Positions 1-10,025 of a stretch of 64,000 nucleotides of DNA are shown here, one piece after another. The position numbers and the translations under genes were made by a program. Numbering within the stretch: the stretch's first letter is position 1; every line of letters begins with the position of its first letter. The stretch comes from Thinopyrum elongatum (lineage: Eukaryota; Streptophyta; Magnoliopsida; Poales; Poaceae). The notes beneath the pieces are model-generated. The model saw nothing but the letters and a program-made list of their open reading frames with translations, made no database searches and was not told the origin of the DNA. Where the stretch lies: positions 265,229,757 through 265,293,756 of the forward strand of contig CM022298.1 of NCBI GenBank assembly GCA_011799875.1, written 5' to 3'.

Positions 1-477
1 CAAACCAGCTGCTTCAAGTTTCTTGATTTCTTCAGCAATGAACTGCTGCCGCTCTAAACCTTGCTTTCTGACCTTCTGCTCAACGGGCCAAGCACGAGGG
101 CAAACAACAAGGTGGTGCTCGATTACCTCCCTGGGAACATCGGGGATGTCAGATGGTTGCCAAGCAAACATATCGACATTCGCCCGCAGGAAGGCAACGA
201 GCGTGCTTTCCTATTTGTCGTCAAGGGTGGCGTTGATGGTGAATGTACCGTCAACTCCATCCTGCCTTACAGGGACCTTCTTCACAACAGGTGAAGCAGC
301 CTTGGATCTTTTACTAGTGGAACTTTCCAGTAGGTCATCAACAGGCGCAGCGCACTCCGGAAAGGCGCGCTTCCCGGATTCCTTGCTGGCATCTCTGCTA
401 GCCTTCTTTCCCTTCTTTGTTTCCTTGGAGGGAGTTGTGGCTTCTGCAGCCTCAGCTGCTACCGCGTCCTGGTACAT
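1..477 (-). pseudogene. G1 pol: protease-RT linker and N-terminus of reverse transcriptase (partial)
   Basis: Minus-strand translation from 477 shows a lysine/alanine-rich linker. It runs into a stretch resembling the segment before RT in grass gypsy elements, with a VPREVIEHHL-like motif, and ends at the window edge with QQFIAEEIKKLEAAGL, the usual lead into the RT fingers. The frame changes near 211. The RT catalytic region is outside the window, so completeness cannot be judged. Confidence 0.75.
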
Positions 478-482
478 CTTGT

Positions 483-1487
483 CTACACATATGATTGCAT
501 CTTTTTGTCTGATGGGATGGAAATGACGCCCATCGGCACTGGTATCTTCAAAGTGTTGTAAGCATAATGGGATGCAACCATGAATTTTGCCAGAGCTGGA
601 CGACTAAGAATCCCATTGTACGGCAAGGGAAGTTTAACAATGTCAAACACAACGCTCTCGGTCCTGTAGTTTAGTTCTCCACCAAATGTTACCGGCAGCG
701 TAATCTTTCCCTTAGGACGACTCCTACCGGGGTTGATTCCTTGGAACATGCCAGTAATCTTGAGCTCTTCGTTGGGGATCTGCAGCTTGCTGACCACCTT
801 GGGGGAGAACAGATTCATCCCAGCCCCGCCGTCAACTAGCATCTTTGTGACTTTGAGGTTACAGATCGTTGGTGAAACCAACAACGGGAAACACCCTACC
901 GCGGTAGTGCGGTCAGGGTGATCCTCTCCATCAAAGATGATAGGCGTGCGGGACCACTTGAGCAGCTTCCGGGAGTCCGCAGCTGGCTCCACGGCATAGA
1001 CCTCATGTGCCCACTGCTTGAGCTGGCGGTGAGAGGAGTGTAGGGACGCACCTCCGTCAATGCACATTGCTTCAGTTGCTTTCTGGAATTCTTGCTCGCT
1101 AGTTTCTTCTTCATCCCCTTCATCACTCTCATCATCCTCTTCTTTCTTCTCACGGCCTCTAGCAGGCTTTTCTTTTTGCTGAGGGGCCTTGCCGCGAAGG
1201 CCCCCTCTACTGCCACGGCCTTTTCCGCCAGCACCTTCATGGTCTCTCTCCCTGTCGTGTTTCTCATATTCTGCTTTTTGCTTCTTAACAAGCTGCTTAA
1301 CTTGGTGACATTCTTGGAGATCATGACCTTTAGTGCGGTGGATTTTGAAGTATGGTCCATTGGACTTCCTAGCTTTCTCTACCGCCGCAGCCTCCCGGCA
1401 ATCAGCACACGCGGCAGCTTCCTTGCCCGGGGCTTTGGTTTTGGTCTTCTTGCCGGTGCCGAGATCGCCAGAGCCCTCAACAGCCAA
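483..1487 (-). pseudogene. G1 gag C-terminus and retroviral-type aspartic protease
   Basis: An open frame of 334 codons. Near residue 50 is an FKIHRTKGHDLQEC stretch that matches the zinc-knuckle neighbourhood of grass gypsy gag, with the expected first cysteine replaced by F. A basic and acidic low-complexity hinge follows. The protease lies around residues 140-330: an early MCIDGGAS stretch, then the active-site block LVDGGAGMNLF, where the usual D-S/T-G has become DGG-A-G as in many plant gypsy copies. A SRPALAKFM segment follows. In the family this enzyme cleaves the Gag-Pol polyprotein inside the virus-like particle. Its frame is open, but the surrounding polyprotein is broken. Confidence 0.8.
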
Positions 1488-1589
1488 TACTGACTTCTCC
1501 TTGCGTTTCTTGTTGCGCTTCCGGCTCCGCCTCTTCGGGTTAGCGGTCTCATCGCCGTCCTCCGAATCAACCTCGACGCCATCCTCCTC

Positions 1590-3157
1590 CTAGGGACTCG
1601 CCTTCCTTCCTCAGCTCGAGCACATTTATCCGCCTAGGTGTATAACTCATTGGCGGTCTTGGGCAGCCGGACGTTCATTTTGGACCGTATCCTTCTGTTG
1701 CGCATGTTCGAATGGAACACGGCAATCACAGCTGCTGGGTGTATCTCTGGAATGTTGCAGTGTACTCGACTGAACCTCTGCATGTACTTCCGCAAGCTCT
1801 CCCCTTCCTTCTATGGAAGGACTTGCAAGTCACTGGGCCGCCGGGGCTCTTGATGGCCACCCGTGAAGGCGCCAACAAATTCATTGCACAAGTCAGCCCA
1901 TGATGAAATGGACTTCTCTGGCAGGTGCATCAGCCATGACCCCACATTTGGCTTGAGCGCCAAAGGGAAGTAGTTGGCAAACACCTTCTCATCCCTGCCC
2001 CTGGCGGCTTGAACTGCAATTATGTAAATGCTCAAGAACTCTGCCAGGTTTAACTTTCCATCGTATTTTTCTGGTAGTTCAGGCTTGAAGACACGGGCAG
2101 ATGGCCAGCGGACTTGCTACAGCTCACAAGTGAAGGCAGGGCACACAACCTCGAAAGGTAGGTACCCGCCATCACTGGGTGCGGGTTCATCGATGTCTGG
2201 GCCATTGCGCCTGTCAGATTGACGACGGGTCTCCCAGCGCCGCTCTATTGTGACGCACGCATCTTCCCTCCATCAATCTTCCAGGACCCGCCACTGTTCC
2301 CAGTGGGTCCGTGGGTCAGACGAGGCCATCGATGCTTCATCGGGTTCGCGGACATGTTGCTCTTGCTGCTGCCTTTGGGTTTGCCACTACGGAGGAGACT
2401 GCACCGTCAGTGTGACCCCCTCAACATGGCCAGTAGTCCGGGCTGTTGTTGTTGTTAACGGGTATCGTGATGGTTCTGCCTGCTGAGATTTTCCAGCTTC
2501 AGCGAAGCCAATCAAACTCTGGATGGTGGCCCTCCACTCATCCATTTGATCAGCTGCTGGTGGGAATCTCAGCAAGAGTTGGGCCCGCGCCATGGCTTCT
2601 GCAGCTATGCTTGGCATGGATGATGAGGCAGACCACGACGTCGCTCGACTCCTGGTGGTACCAGTAGGGGCGTCGTCACGCTCTTGCCGTTGTGAGCCGG
2701 TCGCCAAGGCAGTTTGGTGATGAGCAGGGTGCGCTCAGGGATCGGCAACCCCGTTCAGCGCCCCATTTTGCTCGCCTTGCTCCGGGCAAGGCACGTGCCC
2801 TGCAGCCGCACCTGTGGCAGGCACCGCTGGATGGTCACGACTCGCGCCAGAGCGGGCATCGTTGCTGTAGCTGCGCCCGCTAGCGCGGCAGGGAGGTTGA
2901 GACTGAATGTTCCCTCTGTCAGTGGCTTGCGGGTTATGGCCGTCGGGATGTTGTTGATGCTGCTCTTCCCCGGCGTCTCCTGCTCCAGCTACGACCACAT
3001 GGGACACAACGACGGCGCCGCCCGCATCGGTCGTGTCACCCGCGGTACCCACCTCGCCCAATGCTGACGCGGTGCCTACAGCATCCATGGCCATGTGCGA
3101 GGGGGCCTTTGAAGTGGAAGGGTGCGCGGTCCTGCTGGATTTCTTCTTGGGCGCCAT
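1590..3157 (-). pseudogene. G1 gag (N-terminus and capsid-like domain, interrupted)
   Basis: The frame opens at 3157 with a lysine/serine-rich N-terminus (MAPKKKSS) 70 bp from the primer-binding site, the expected position for gag. It continues in pieces through 2387-2707 (alanine-rich, LLLRFPPAADQMDEW). The core is at 1811-2035, with NYFPLALKPNVGSWLMHLPE and SWADLCNEFVGAFTG, a Retrotrans_gag signature. Further gag-like residues continue to about 1640. Several stops and frame changes separate the pieces. In an active element this protein forms the particle; here it is a relic. Confidence 0.75.
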
Positions 3158-3226
3158 GGATGAAGGCGGTGATGGTGAAGATTGACGCGCTGTTCACAAC
3201 TTCGGGTTCGCGCAAGCGATCCCCCC

Positions 3227-3244
3227 CCTACCTGGCGTGCCAAA
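3227..3244 (-). other. Primer-binding site of G1
   Basis: On the minus strand the LTR end (CACGACA) is followed by two bases and then TTTGGCACGCCAGGTAGG. This has the TGGCGCGCC-AGGTAGGGG form repeated at 46918 in G2 and, in variant form, at 5463-5480. The position directly inside the LTR and the recurrence in three elements support a PBS. The complementary tRNA was not determined. Confidence 0.7.
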
Positions 3245-3246
3245 GA

Positions 3247-4111
3247 TGTCGTGGGTGGACACGATCACCTATGGGGCCATCAGCCCCTTATGGTTTGGCA
3301 AGGGGGAAGATCACTTTGCACAAAGGGCGGAGGCCAGGAAACAACACAACGGCGGTGGTGACACTAGTGGTTTTTACCAAGGTTCGGGCCGCTGGGAAGC
3401 GTAAAACCCTACTCCTGCTTTGGTGGATTGGATGGAGGAGCATGATGAACACGTAGCGCTCAAGCCTGGCAAGGTGGCCTCGGGGAGAGCAGCTACGCGC
3501 GTACAAGTGCGCAAGGGCCCGACTCATTTGCTAGTTCACCTTGGACCTCCTTTTATAGCTCAAGGGGTAACCACAGTGACAAAACAGTCTTTATCTAGTG
3601 ATTAGATAGTGAACAGTGCTATCATACCTAACTCTGGCTGTTAGGACAAAGTGCATTAAATGCACTGCTAGGTGTCGTGCTGAGGATGAAGCCCGGCAAG
3701 CCTACCGTGCCGCTTAATCATCTTTTGCTTATCTATTAGACGCTCCTCTAGACGGGTGTCACATGGGTGTAATCTATCTTCCAATGGGCTGCCACATGCC
3801 TGGTCGTAGCCGCTTAATCACATGGAGTCTTGACACCGCATTGATAAGTGATCTGCGTCGTGGTGTGGTGGAACAGTGGAGCCTTGGCGGGAGCTCTTGC
3901 CCTTGGCGGACCCGACAAGCCTGCTGGTGAAATCTTGGACTTGCCCCTTGGGGTAGCCTCGACCCGGCCAGGCTCTCCTGCCCGACAAGGAAGGCCTTCC
4001 CAAGGTGATAATCTGCTATCTTGTTTCGACTTGGTGTTCTTGATCTGCTCCTTGATCTCACGAAGAGCGGTTCCTCTGGCTTGGTCTTGCTTTGTATGTT
4101 GGTGTCGGACA
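3247..4111 (-). repeat. 5' LTR of G1
   Basis: About 865 bp, bounded by TG and CA (TGTCGTGG at the left and GTCGGACA at the right on the plus strand), next to the PBS. It shares order and blocks with the 840-bp G1b LTR: AAACCCTACTCCTGCTTT-like, CCTCCTTTTATAG, and a GACAA-GTATTTAATG-like block. The right boundary is inferred from the TG/CA rule and from where the G1b gag begins. No target duplication can be checked because the other end of G1 is outside the window. Confidence 0.65.
3549..3558 (-). promoter_or_regulatory. LTR TATA box of G1
   Basis: The minus strand reads CTATAAAAGG, inside the LTR about 300 bp upstream of the PBS. The same block is present at 5754-5763 in the related G1b LTR. 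Confidence 0.6.
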
Positions 4112-5064
4112 TGTGATGCCAGCACGCCTGTGTATAATTCTGGGCAACAAATGCGAATGTTTGTTGCACTGATAGTGGCCCCCGATGTAGGTCCCAACGA
4201 ACACATGACACAAGTCCGACCAAGAAGAAATAGAGCCCTCCGGCAAGTTCATCTGCCAAGATTTCACGTTGGGCTTGAGCGCCAACTGAAAATAGTTGGG
4301 GAGAACCTTGTCGTCTCTGCCACCGCCAGCTTGCACCACGATGGTGTAAATCCCAAGAAACTCGGATGGATTGGGCTTGCTGTGGTACTTCTTCGGCAAG
4401 TCAGGCCTGCAATTCGAGGAAGAGGGCCACTGAACTTGCCACAGCTCATTGTTAAATGCTGGGCAGCCCACATCGTAGGGTAGGCACCCAGGGAACCATG
4501 GCGTAGGACCGTTCATAACTGGCCCTACTAGCCCGTCTGCTTGGCGGCGCACTTCCTGGCGGCACTCAATGGTATTTCGAGCATCCTTGATGCACCGGTC
4601 GTCGATGACCTGGCGCTGATCTTGGCAGTGGTTCTGGTGGCCTTGTGGGCCAGACGACACCATGGAAGCATCGTCATGGGCGTTGACTCGCTGGCTCTGC
4701 TGTACTTGCCGGGGAGGAGAATGCACCGTTGATGCACACCCGCAGTTCGCTCACCAACCCCTCGTACTGGCGCTGTTGGCTGCCACTGAGAGGGCCCCGT
4801 CAGCGGCACCCCATCATTGTTGGTGTATCCCACGAGGGTCTAGATGGTGGCATGCCACTCATCCATCTTCTCTCAAGCCGGAGGAAAGTTCAGCAATAGC
4901 TCCACCTCCACCGACGACTTGGGCATGACTGAGCACAAGGACCGAGAGGTGGCACGAATTCTGTGTGAGCCAGAAGGAGCTCCATCTCTATCCTGCTGCT
5001 GTGGTTGATGCTCGCCAGCAGTTTGACATGGTGGCAGGCCATGCGCACCATGAGAGCGGTGCAC
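4112..5064 (-). pseudogene. G1b gag remnant
   Basis: Minus-strand frames carry a second copy of the same gag type. The core has LPKKYHSKPNPSEFLGIY, NYFQLALKPNVKSWQMNLPE and SSWSDLCHVFVGTYIGG at about 4170-4420. Upstream are an LLLNFPPA block and a MHRSHGAHGLPP N-terminal part. Compared with G1 it stops inside the capsid-like domain where the G1 LTR starts, so the protease and pol of G1b are absent here. Frames are shifted at least twice. Confidence 0.7.
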
Positions 5065-5462
5065 ATGCTTCTTGCCTAGACGTTGGCCAGGGTTGACGTC
5101 GTCACGGGGAAGCGTCTTGCGTCCATCTTGCGATGGCCTCAGCGCGTGCCCCGCAACTCTGTTAGTCTTGTATCCCGCAACATCGTCCTTGGACGTAGCC
5201 GTGGCGACCCCATGGGCCGCAATGCCACCTCTCGATGTAGCGATGCGCGGGTTTTGGCATCCGGTAGAGTGAGTACATCCGTTGTAGCGGAAAGAGTATG
5301 GTGAGCGCTCGTCACCGGCCTCGCCCGCCAGAGGCGTCTAGGTCGGCAGCTTAGAGGTGGATGCTTCACCCGCCGTCGCGCTCTTCTTCTTCGGCGCTAT
5401 GGATGAAGAAGATGGCAAAACTTGCACGAAGACTGCTGGAGTAGATCCGCACAAGTGATCCC
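5065..5462 (-). other. G1b leader and gag 5' region, no open frame
   Basis: Lies between the PBS (5463) and the recognisable gag. By position it is leader plus a decayed gag N-terminus: an alanine/threonine-rich minus-strand translation ending in a serine-rich start near 5400. No independent gene was seen. Confidence 0.5.
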
Positions 5463-5480
5463 CATGCTTGGCGCGCCAAA
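5463..5480 (-). other. Primer-binding site of G1b
   Basis: The minus strand reads TTTGGCGCGCCAAGCATGGG just inside the LTR end CCTGACA. It has the same core as the PBS of G1 and G2. Confidence 0.7.
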
Positions 5481-5482
5481 GT

Positions 5483-6322
5483 TGTCAGGGTACGACGATC
5501 TATGGGACAAGTGAGCCCCCTTTGCAGTTTGGCTAGGGAGATCGATGAGGATGGACAGCAAATCTTGAAGTACACGTGCGAGATTTTCTCAGGTTCAGGC
5601 CGTCGTGGTGGTGTAAAACCCTACTCCTGCTTTTGGGTGGATTGACTTGGAGCACAAGTTTCAAGTGCAGCTTGCCCGAAAGATGTGTGCAAGGTGCATC
5701 TACCAGGTAAGGGTGTGCAAAGTGTCGACCCGTGCAAAGGTAGCCATGGGCCTCCTTTTATAGACAAAAAGGGGTCACCATAGTGGCAACATGGTCATTA
5801 CATGTATGTGAATAGTCGCCTCAATGTTATCCAACCTAATCCTACTGGACTAGGACAAGGGTATTTAATGTGCTGTGAGCTGATAACGATCCTTTGGCAA
5901 AAGGCGTTTCCCCTTCTGTGTCGTTGAGCTGGACGAGCCCTACCTTCTTAACTGTTATGAAAAATGCTGATACGTGCCTTGTTGAATCTCCTCAAGAAGC
6001 CTGCCCGCTCGACACCTAATCTTGACAAGCCATCAATTGATCGACGAGGTGGAGCGGATGAAGAGCGAGAGGGAGAAATTCCGGGCAAGGACCTTGATGG
6101 GACTTGGCTTGCCAGTACGAAGCTTGCCGGCAACTGAAGTCTTGATCTTCAGTACTAACTTAGTACTTCTCGATCACCTTCCTGGAGGTGTTCTTCACGG
6201 TCTTGGTGACCAACCCTTGAGTCTTGAGTGGGGCTATCCTCTAGCAAGCCATTGCCGTCCAGAGGGCTGCAATTGCCTGTGCACAAGTCTGGGGTACTAG
6301 GGGACCCCTAAATTAGCCGACA
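5483..6322 (-). repeat. 5' LTR of G1b
   Basis: 840 bp from TGTCAGGG to AGCCGACA. On the minus strand it begins TGTCGGCTAATTTAGGGG and ends CCCTGACA, giving proper TG..CA ends. It shares AAACCCTACTCCTGCTTTTG and CCTCCTTTTATAGAC blocks with the G1 LTR, which marks the same lineage. The next five bases (6323-6327, TGAAG) are the candidate target duplication, but the partner is outside the window. Confidence 0.8.
5754..5763 (-). promoter_or_regulatory. LTR TATA box of G1b
   Basis: The minus strand reads CTATAAAAGG at the same relative place as the box in the G1 LTR. Confidence 0.6.
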
Positions 6323-7336
6323 TGAAGCAATATGATGATGACAAGACATGTCATAAGACAGAATGGTGGAAGTTGCATGGTAATATCTCTCGAAATGGCT
6401 ATGGAAATGCCATGATGGGTAGGTATGGTGGCTGTTTTGAGGAACATATAAGTAGGCTTATGTGTGATAGAGCATATCATATCACGGGGTTTGGATGCAC
6501 CAGCGAAGTTTGCACTAATTCTTGAGGTGAGAAAGGGCAATGCACGATACCGAAGAGGCTAGCAAATTGCGGAAAGGTAGGAGTGCGTAATTATCTATGG
6601 ACTCACATTAGTCATAAATAACTCATTTACTTATTGTGGAAGTTTGTTAGCCCACAAAGCAAAGTACTAATCGCATGCCCTAAGGGAGGAGTTTGGTAGG
6701 ATTTAACCATCACGCACCCCCGGTTATGACAATACTCAAGGATTTCAATCAGACATAAAAATGCTCAAATCTCTCCCCACCACGCCATCTCGGACACTTA
6801 AATGAGTAGTTAATAACAAGCTTTAATATCGATATTCTTACTAACCAATGATCATGGAATCATACCCTTTCATATTACAACATCAATATAATTAAAAAGT
6901 TTCATATTTAGTGATCTACATGAATGTTTTTATTATACCACTCTTAAATACCTATCATTTTTGGACTAGTCTTATGACCCATGCTTATTACCATTTCCTA
7001 TTTAATATACTCTAAAAAAGATTTTAGTGAAGCATGAGAGTGCAATCATTTCTATAAAATATAACCACCGCCGTGCTCTAACAGATATAAGTGAAGCAGT
7101 AGAGCAACTGCATAGCTCAAAAGATATAAGTGAAGCTCATAGAGTATTCTATCAAAATACAATGAAAGTTTGTCTCTCTCAAAAGGCGTGTCCAGCAAAC
7201 AATGATTGCGTGGCAAACTAAGAAGCAAACAAAATAAAACTACGGCACAAGATGCTCCAAGTAAAACTCATATCATGTGATGAATAAAAATGTAGCTCCA
7301 AGTAACATACCGATGAATTGTAGACGAAAGAGGGGA
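6323..7336 (-). mobile_element. Athila/Sabrina-like gypsy element, internal non-coding part (left piece)
   Basis: AT-rich, with no convincing open frame. It reads without interruption into 19146 onward if CACTA1 (7337-19145) and one copy of GGA are removed. It is therefore assigned to the same minus-strand element as the PBS at 20756 and the LTR at 20786. The family name is from memory of grass repeats and should be checked. Confidence 0.6.
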
Positions 7337-7389
7337 CACTACTGCGGGATGCTGCTAACGCGACACTACAATCAGAGACCCTTCGACAA

Positions 7390-7765
7390 AACTGTGTGCG
7401 ATGCAATAATCGCAAACGGTGATGTAAAAAAACCATCAAAAAAGATGCAAAATGTTTGCGATGATGGATGCATCAAACACGGTTCAGATTTTAGTTGCGT
7501 GTGTGATGCAGGGCATACGGTTCAGTTTAATGAACTGTTTGCGATGAGGCAAGAGAACAGAAATGGGCAGCCAAATGAAGGTGTGTGCGATATACGGCAT
7601 ACGGTTCACTCGGATGAACTATTTGTGATTAGGTGGAACAAAACAAACGGTCAGCCAGAGCAAGGTGTGTGTGATAGAGGGCAAACAGTTCACTCGGATG
7701 AACTATTTGTATTGAGCCAAGATAACAGAAACAGTTCAATATAACAAGATGTGTGTGATACGCGG
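7390..7765. repeat. Left subterminal repeat array of CACTA1
   Basis: A TGTGTGCGAT / TGTTTGCGAT motif recurs at 7398, 7458, 7503, 7541, 7587, 7625, 7671, 7709 and 7755. From 7503 on, the spacing alternates strictly 38 and 46 bp, giving an 84-bp dimer. Between motifs lies GTTCACTCGGATGAAC, an interrupted palindrome (GTTCA...TGAAC). Such arrays in CACTA elements bind the element's TNPA-type protein; that role here is inferred. Confidence 0.8.
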
Positions 7766-8092
7766 CAAACAGGTCTGTAATCAGAAATGTGTGCGAAGAC
7801 CGATAATAACACAGACGATTGCTGCTAATAAGACATGTGTGTTGTGCGTTGGGATTGCATACAGAACAACAACACATATATACACACACTTATAAGGACA
7901 TGGTTGCATAACCAAATTAAACATCCAATTACATAGGTGGCTACTACACACATGGCATTTGCACACACCAAAGTAAACAAATACATGCATAATTACATAG
8001 GTGGCTACTACACACATGACATTTCCACACACCAAAGTCAACTATATAATACATGCATAATTAACTAGGATAAACGATCATATGATCATCAT
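7766..8092. other. Spacer with a 3'-flank repeat of the exonuclease fragment
   Basis: AT-rich. It contains two copies of a block reading TACATAGGTGGCTACTACAC followed by a CCACACACCAAAGT-like stretch (about 7931 and 7995). A related copy lies at 9600-9690, and a third lies downstream of the exonuclease in CACTA2 (35540-35600). It is probably old 3' UTR of the captured exonuclease gene. No open frame. Confidence 0.55.
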
Positions 8093-8875
8093 CTACTTCT
8101 TGTGAAGCTTGCCGCTACTGCTCTGCTTGTGGCTTGATCCGGCCTCAACGATTTTGGTAACGAGGCACTTCCTCATGTCAACAATCCGCCTGTGCAACTC
8201 GTAGCATGTGTACACGCTCTTGGCCGCAAACCTGAGGTGAGGTTCATCCACTTGCCGCATCCAGGCCCCATGCCAGGATACGGGGCGTGTTCTATTGGCA
8301 TCCTGCTTCATCTTTTCATAGTATGGGTCGATGATGGCCGAGGTGAGTTCAACCAGGGAGTCCTTCTTTGTGCTGCCCCAGACCCTGTAGTGCTCACGGA
8401 TTGACAAGGTTCCTGCAGGCCAAGCTCGTAACCCTGAGCGCTTTTACATCGTCGGTGGTTTCCACCGTAGCGAACTTGTAGTTGGTGCTATTGACAAACC
8501 TGGCGAAACGGTCGCAAGAATCTGTGGCCATGCAGTAGTGGTAGATGAGGACATGATGGCGCATGCACAACTGGGCAACGGCAACTTTCTGATCTATGTT
8601 GGGACGATCGCTGGTGTACTGGAGGTCGATGCCGACCACCTTGTACTTGTCTCGAGCAAGCAACTACTCAATGGTGTTGATGTAGTTGTCCACCACGGCT
8701 AGGTCGATGGTGTACAAAACTAAGAGATCCGTCTCCCTTGCGTCGGTCTCCACTTTATGCTCACCGAACTCGATTGGAGCACCGCTAGACATCCCCTCTC
8801 TATGTGTCATCGTGAGTGTGCTTGTTGTGTTGTTGGGCGCGATCGAAAGGTTGAAGACACTAAGGTTATTATAAT
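8093..8875 (-). pseudogene. Captured 3'-5' exonuclease (DnaQ/WRN-like), copy in CACTA1
   Basis: Minus-strand pieces join into one protein: GMSSGAPIEFGEHKVETD, then YKVVGIDLQYTS, KVAVAQLCMRHHVLIYHY, EHYRVWGSTKKDSLVELTSA and RFAAKSVYTCYELHRRIVDM. This order matches grass proteins with a Werner-like 3'-5' exonuclease domain, which remove nucleotides from 3' ends using two metal ions. A stop (TAG, 8662-8664) follows NTIE, and a frame change follows ACRNLVN. The DxE motif reads DLQ, and the late acidic residue (AAK-D-AY in relatives) reads S, so two metal ligands are lost. It is dead as an enzyme. CACTA2 holds a homologue. Confidence 0.72.
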
Positions 8876-9344
8876 GGCCGCGGGATTTAAAGGGGCAGCC
8901 GGACGACCTGGAATATCGGCACGCCCGGATGGCAGTTCTAATTTGCAGCGCGTAACTCCATCGTGTCGCACGTAACTGCATCGCGTGGCGACGCACGCGG
9001 CGCAACCGCATGCATATGGGGCCCCGATGTGATCGTGCACAGGCCCAACCACTGGCAGAGAGTGCACGGATGGACACGAGAAGAGCGCTCCGCGGTCGCC
9101 TCAACGGCGAGCAACCATATATATGCATATAGCAGTTGAACACGCAAGGAAAAGCTGTCCATAAGCCGAGCGCGTGGAGGTACGTGAGCAAAGCGCGGCG
9201 ACGGACAGCAGAGCACGCTGATGGACGCGAGCAGAGCGCGCCATGGCGCCTATCGGCAAGCATAGTGCGCTGCGGTGCCTAACGGCGAGCACAGCGCGTC
9301 GAGGGACGCGAGCAGAGGTCGGCACAGTGATACGTGGCAAATAA
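8876..9344. other. GC-rich spacer with short degenerate repeats
   Basis: Higher GC than its surroundings. GAGCAGAGCGCGCC, AACGGCGAGCA and GGACGCGAGCAGAG-type words recur between about 9060 and 9320. It lies upstream of the exonuclease on the minus strand, so it may be a decayed promoter/CpG-rich 5' flank. Open frames here overlap in several frames and look like composition effects. Confidence 0.45.
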
Positions 9345-9775
9345 GATGAACTGTGCGAGCGATGGCGGTGACATCAAGCACATATCAGATTAGAGTTGCC
9401 TGTGCGATACGTGGCATACAGTTGATCCATCCGAGCTGTTTGTGATGGAATAAGCCGTGTGTGTTGTGGGCAAACGCTTGCTAGTATACAACCGTCTGCG
9501 ATTGATGAATTCATGACCGACGGGTTCCCTAGTGTGGTCCGTGTGCGATGTGATATGCTCTGTCTATAGAACATCAACATATATACTTATAAGAACAACA
9601 TTGCATGACCAAATTAACCATACAATTACATAAGTGACTACACACATAACATTTCCACACACCAAAGTAAGCAATTACATGCATACTAAATTAGGAGAAA
9701 CGAGCATCTAATCATCTACATCTTGTTGCGATGATGTTTGCCATTGCTCTGCTTTCAGCTGGATCCCTGGTCGTG
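9345..9775. repeat. Second, partial subterminal block and 3' stub of a second exonuclease copy
   Basis: Repeats the pattern of 7390-8120: TGCGATACGTGGCATACAGT, GATCCATCCGAGCTGTTTGT, then the CCACACACCAAAGTAAGCAA block. It ends in the C-terminal codons of the exonuclease at 9715-9770 (minus strand). At about 9773 it joins a TTAATAAAATCTAAGTC sequence which in CACTA2 lies beyond the whole gene, at 36959. So CACTA1 once held two exonuclease blocks and one was mostly deleted. Confidence 0.65.
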
Positions 9776-10025
9776 AATGGTTAATAAAATCTAAGTCTAT
9801 TGCATATTAAGGTCAAAATAGTACTACCAATCTACGAGTCTCATACGATGCCATTTCAACGATTGTACCACAAAAGCCCAAAATATTACAAGGTTCAAAT
9901 TCCAGAGTAACATGGCTCCAATTCAAAGATTACAAGGTTCAAACTGTATTAGAAATGAAATTCAGCTCATTCAGCTGCAAACGCCCATGCTGATCAGCTG
10001 AACATGGATATAAGAGAGGTTCAAA

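Larger units (their letters stand above)
1..4111 (-). mobile_element. Ty3/gypsy retrotransposon G1, 5' LTR through start of RT, truncated by window edge
   Basis: Reading the minus strand from right to left gives a 5' LTR (3247-4111), a primer-binding site, gag, a zinc-knuckle-like stretch, an aspartic protease, a linker and the first codons of reverse transcriptase at position 1. This is Ty3/gypsy order (protease before RT). The rest of pol and the 3' LTR lie left of the window. Frames are interrupted by stops and shifts, so this is a dead copy. The LTR is related to that of G1b (5483-6322), and G1 appears to have landed in the gag of G1b. High confidence in superfamily; the family name is not assigned. 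Confidence 0.88.

Noticed and set aside
23..526. Plus-strand open frame of 167 codons at the left end
   Set aside because: It lies opposite the G1 protease-RT linker, which carries the recognisable motifs on the minus strand; no own motif.
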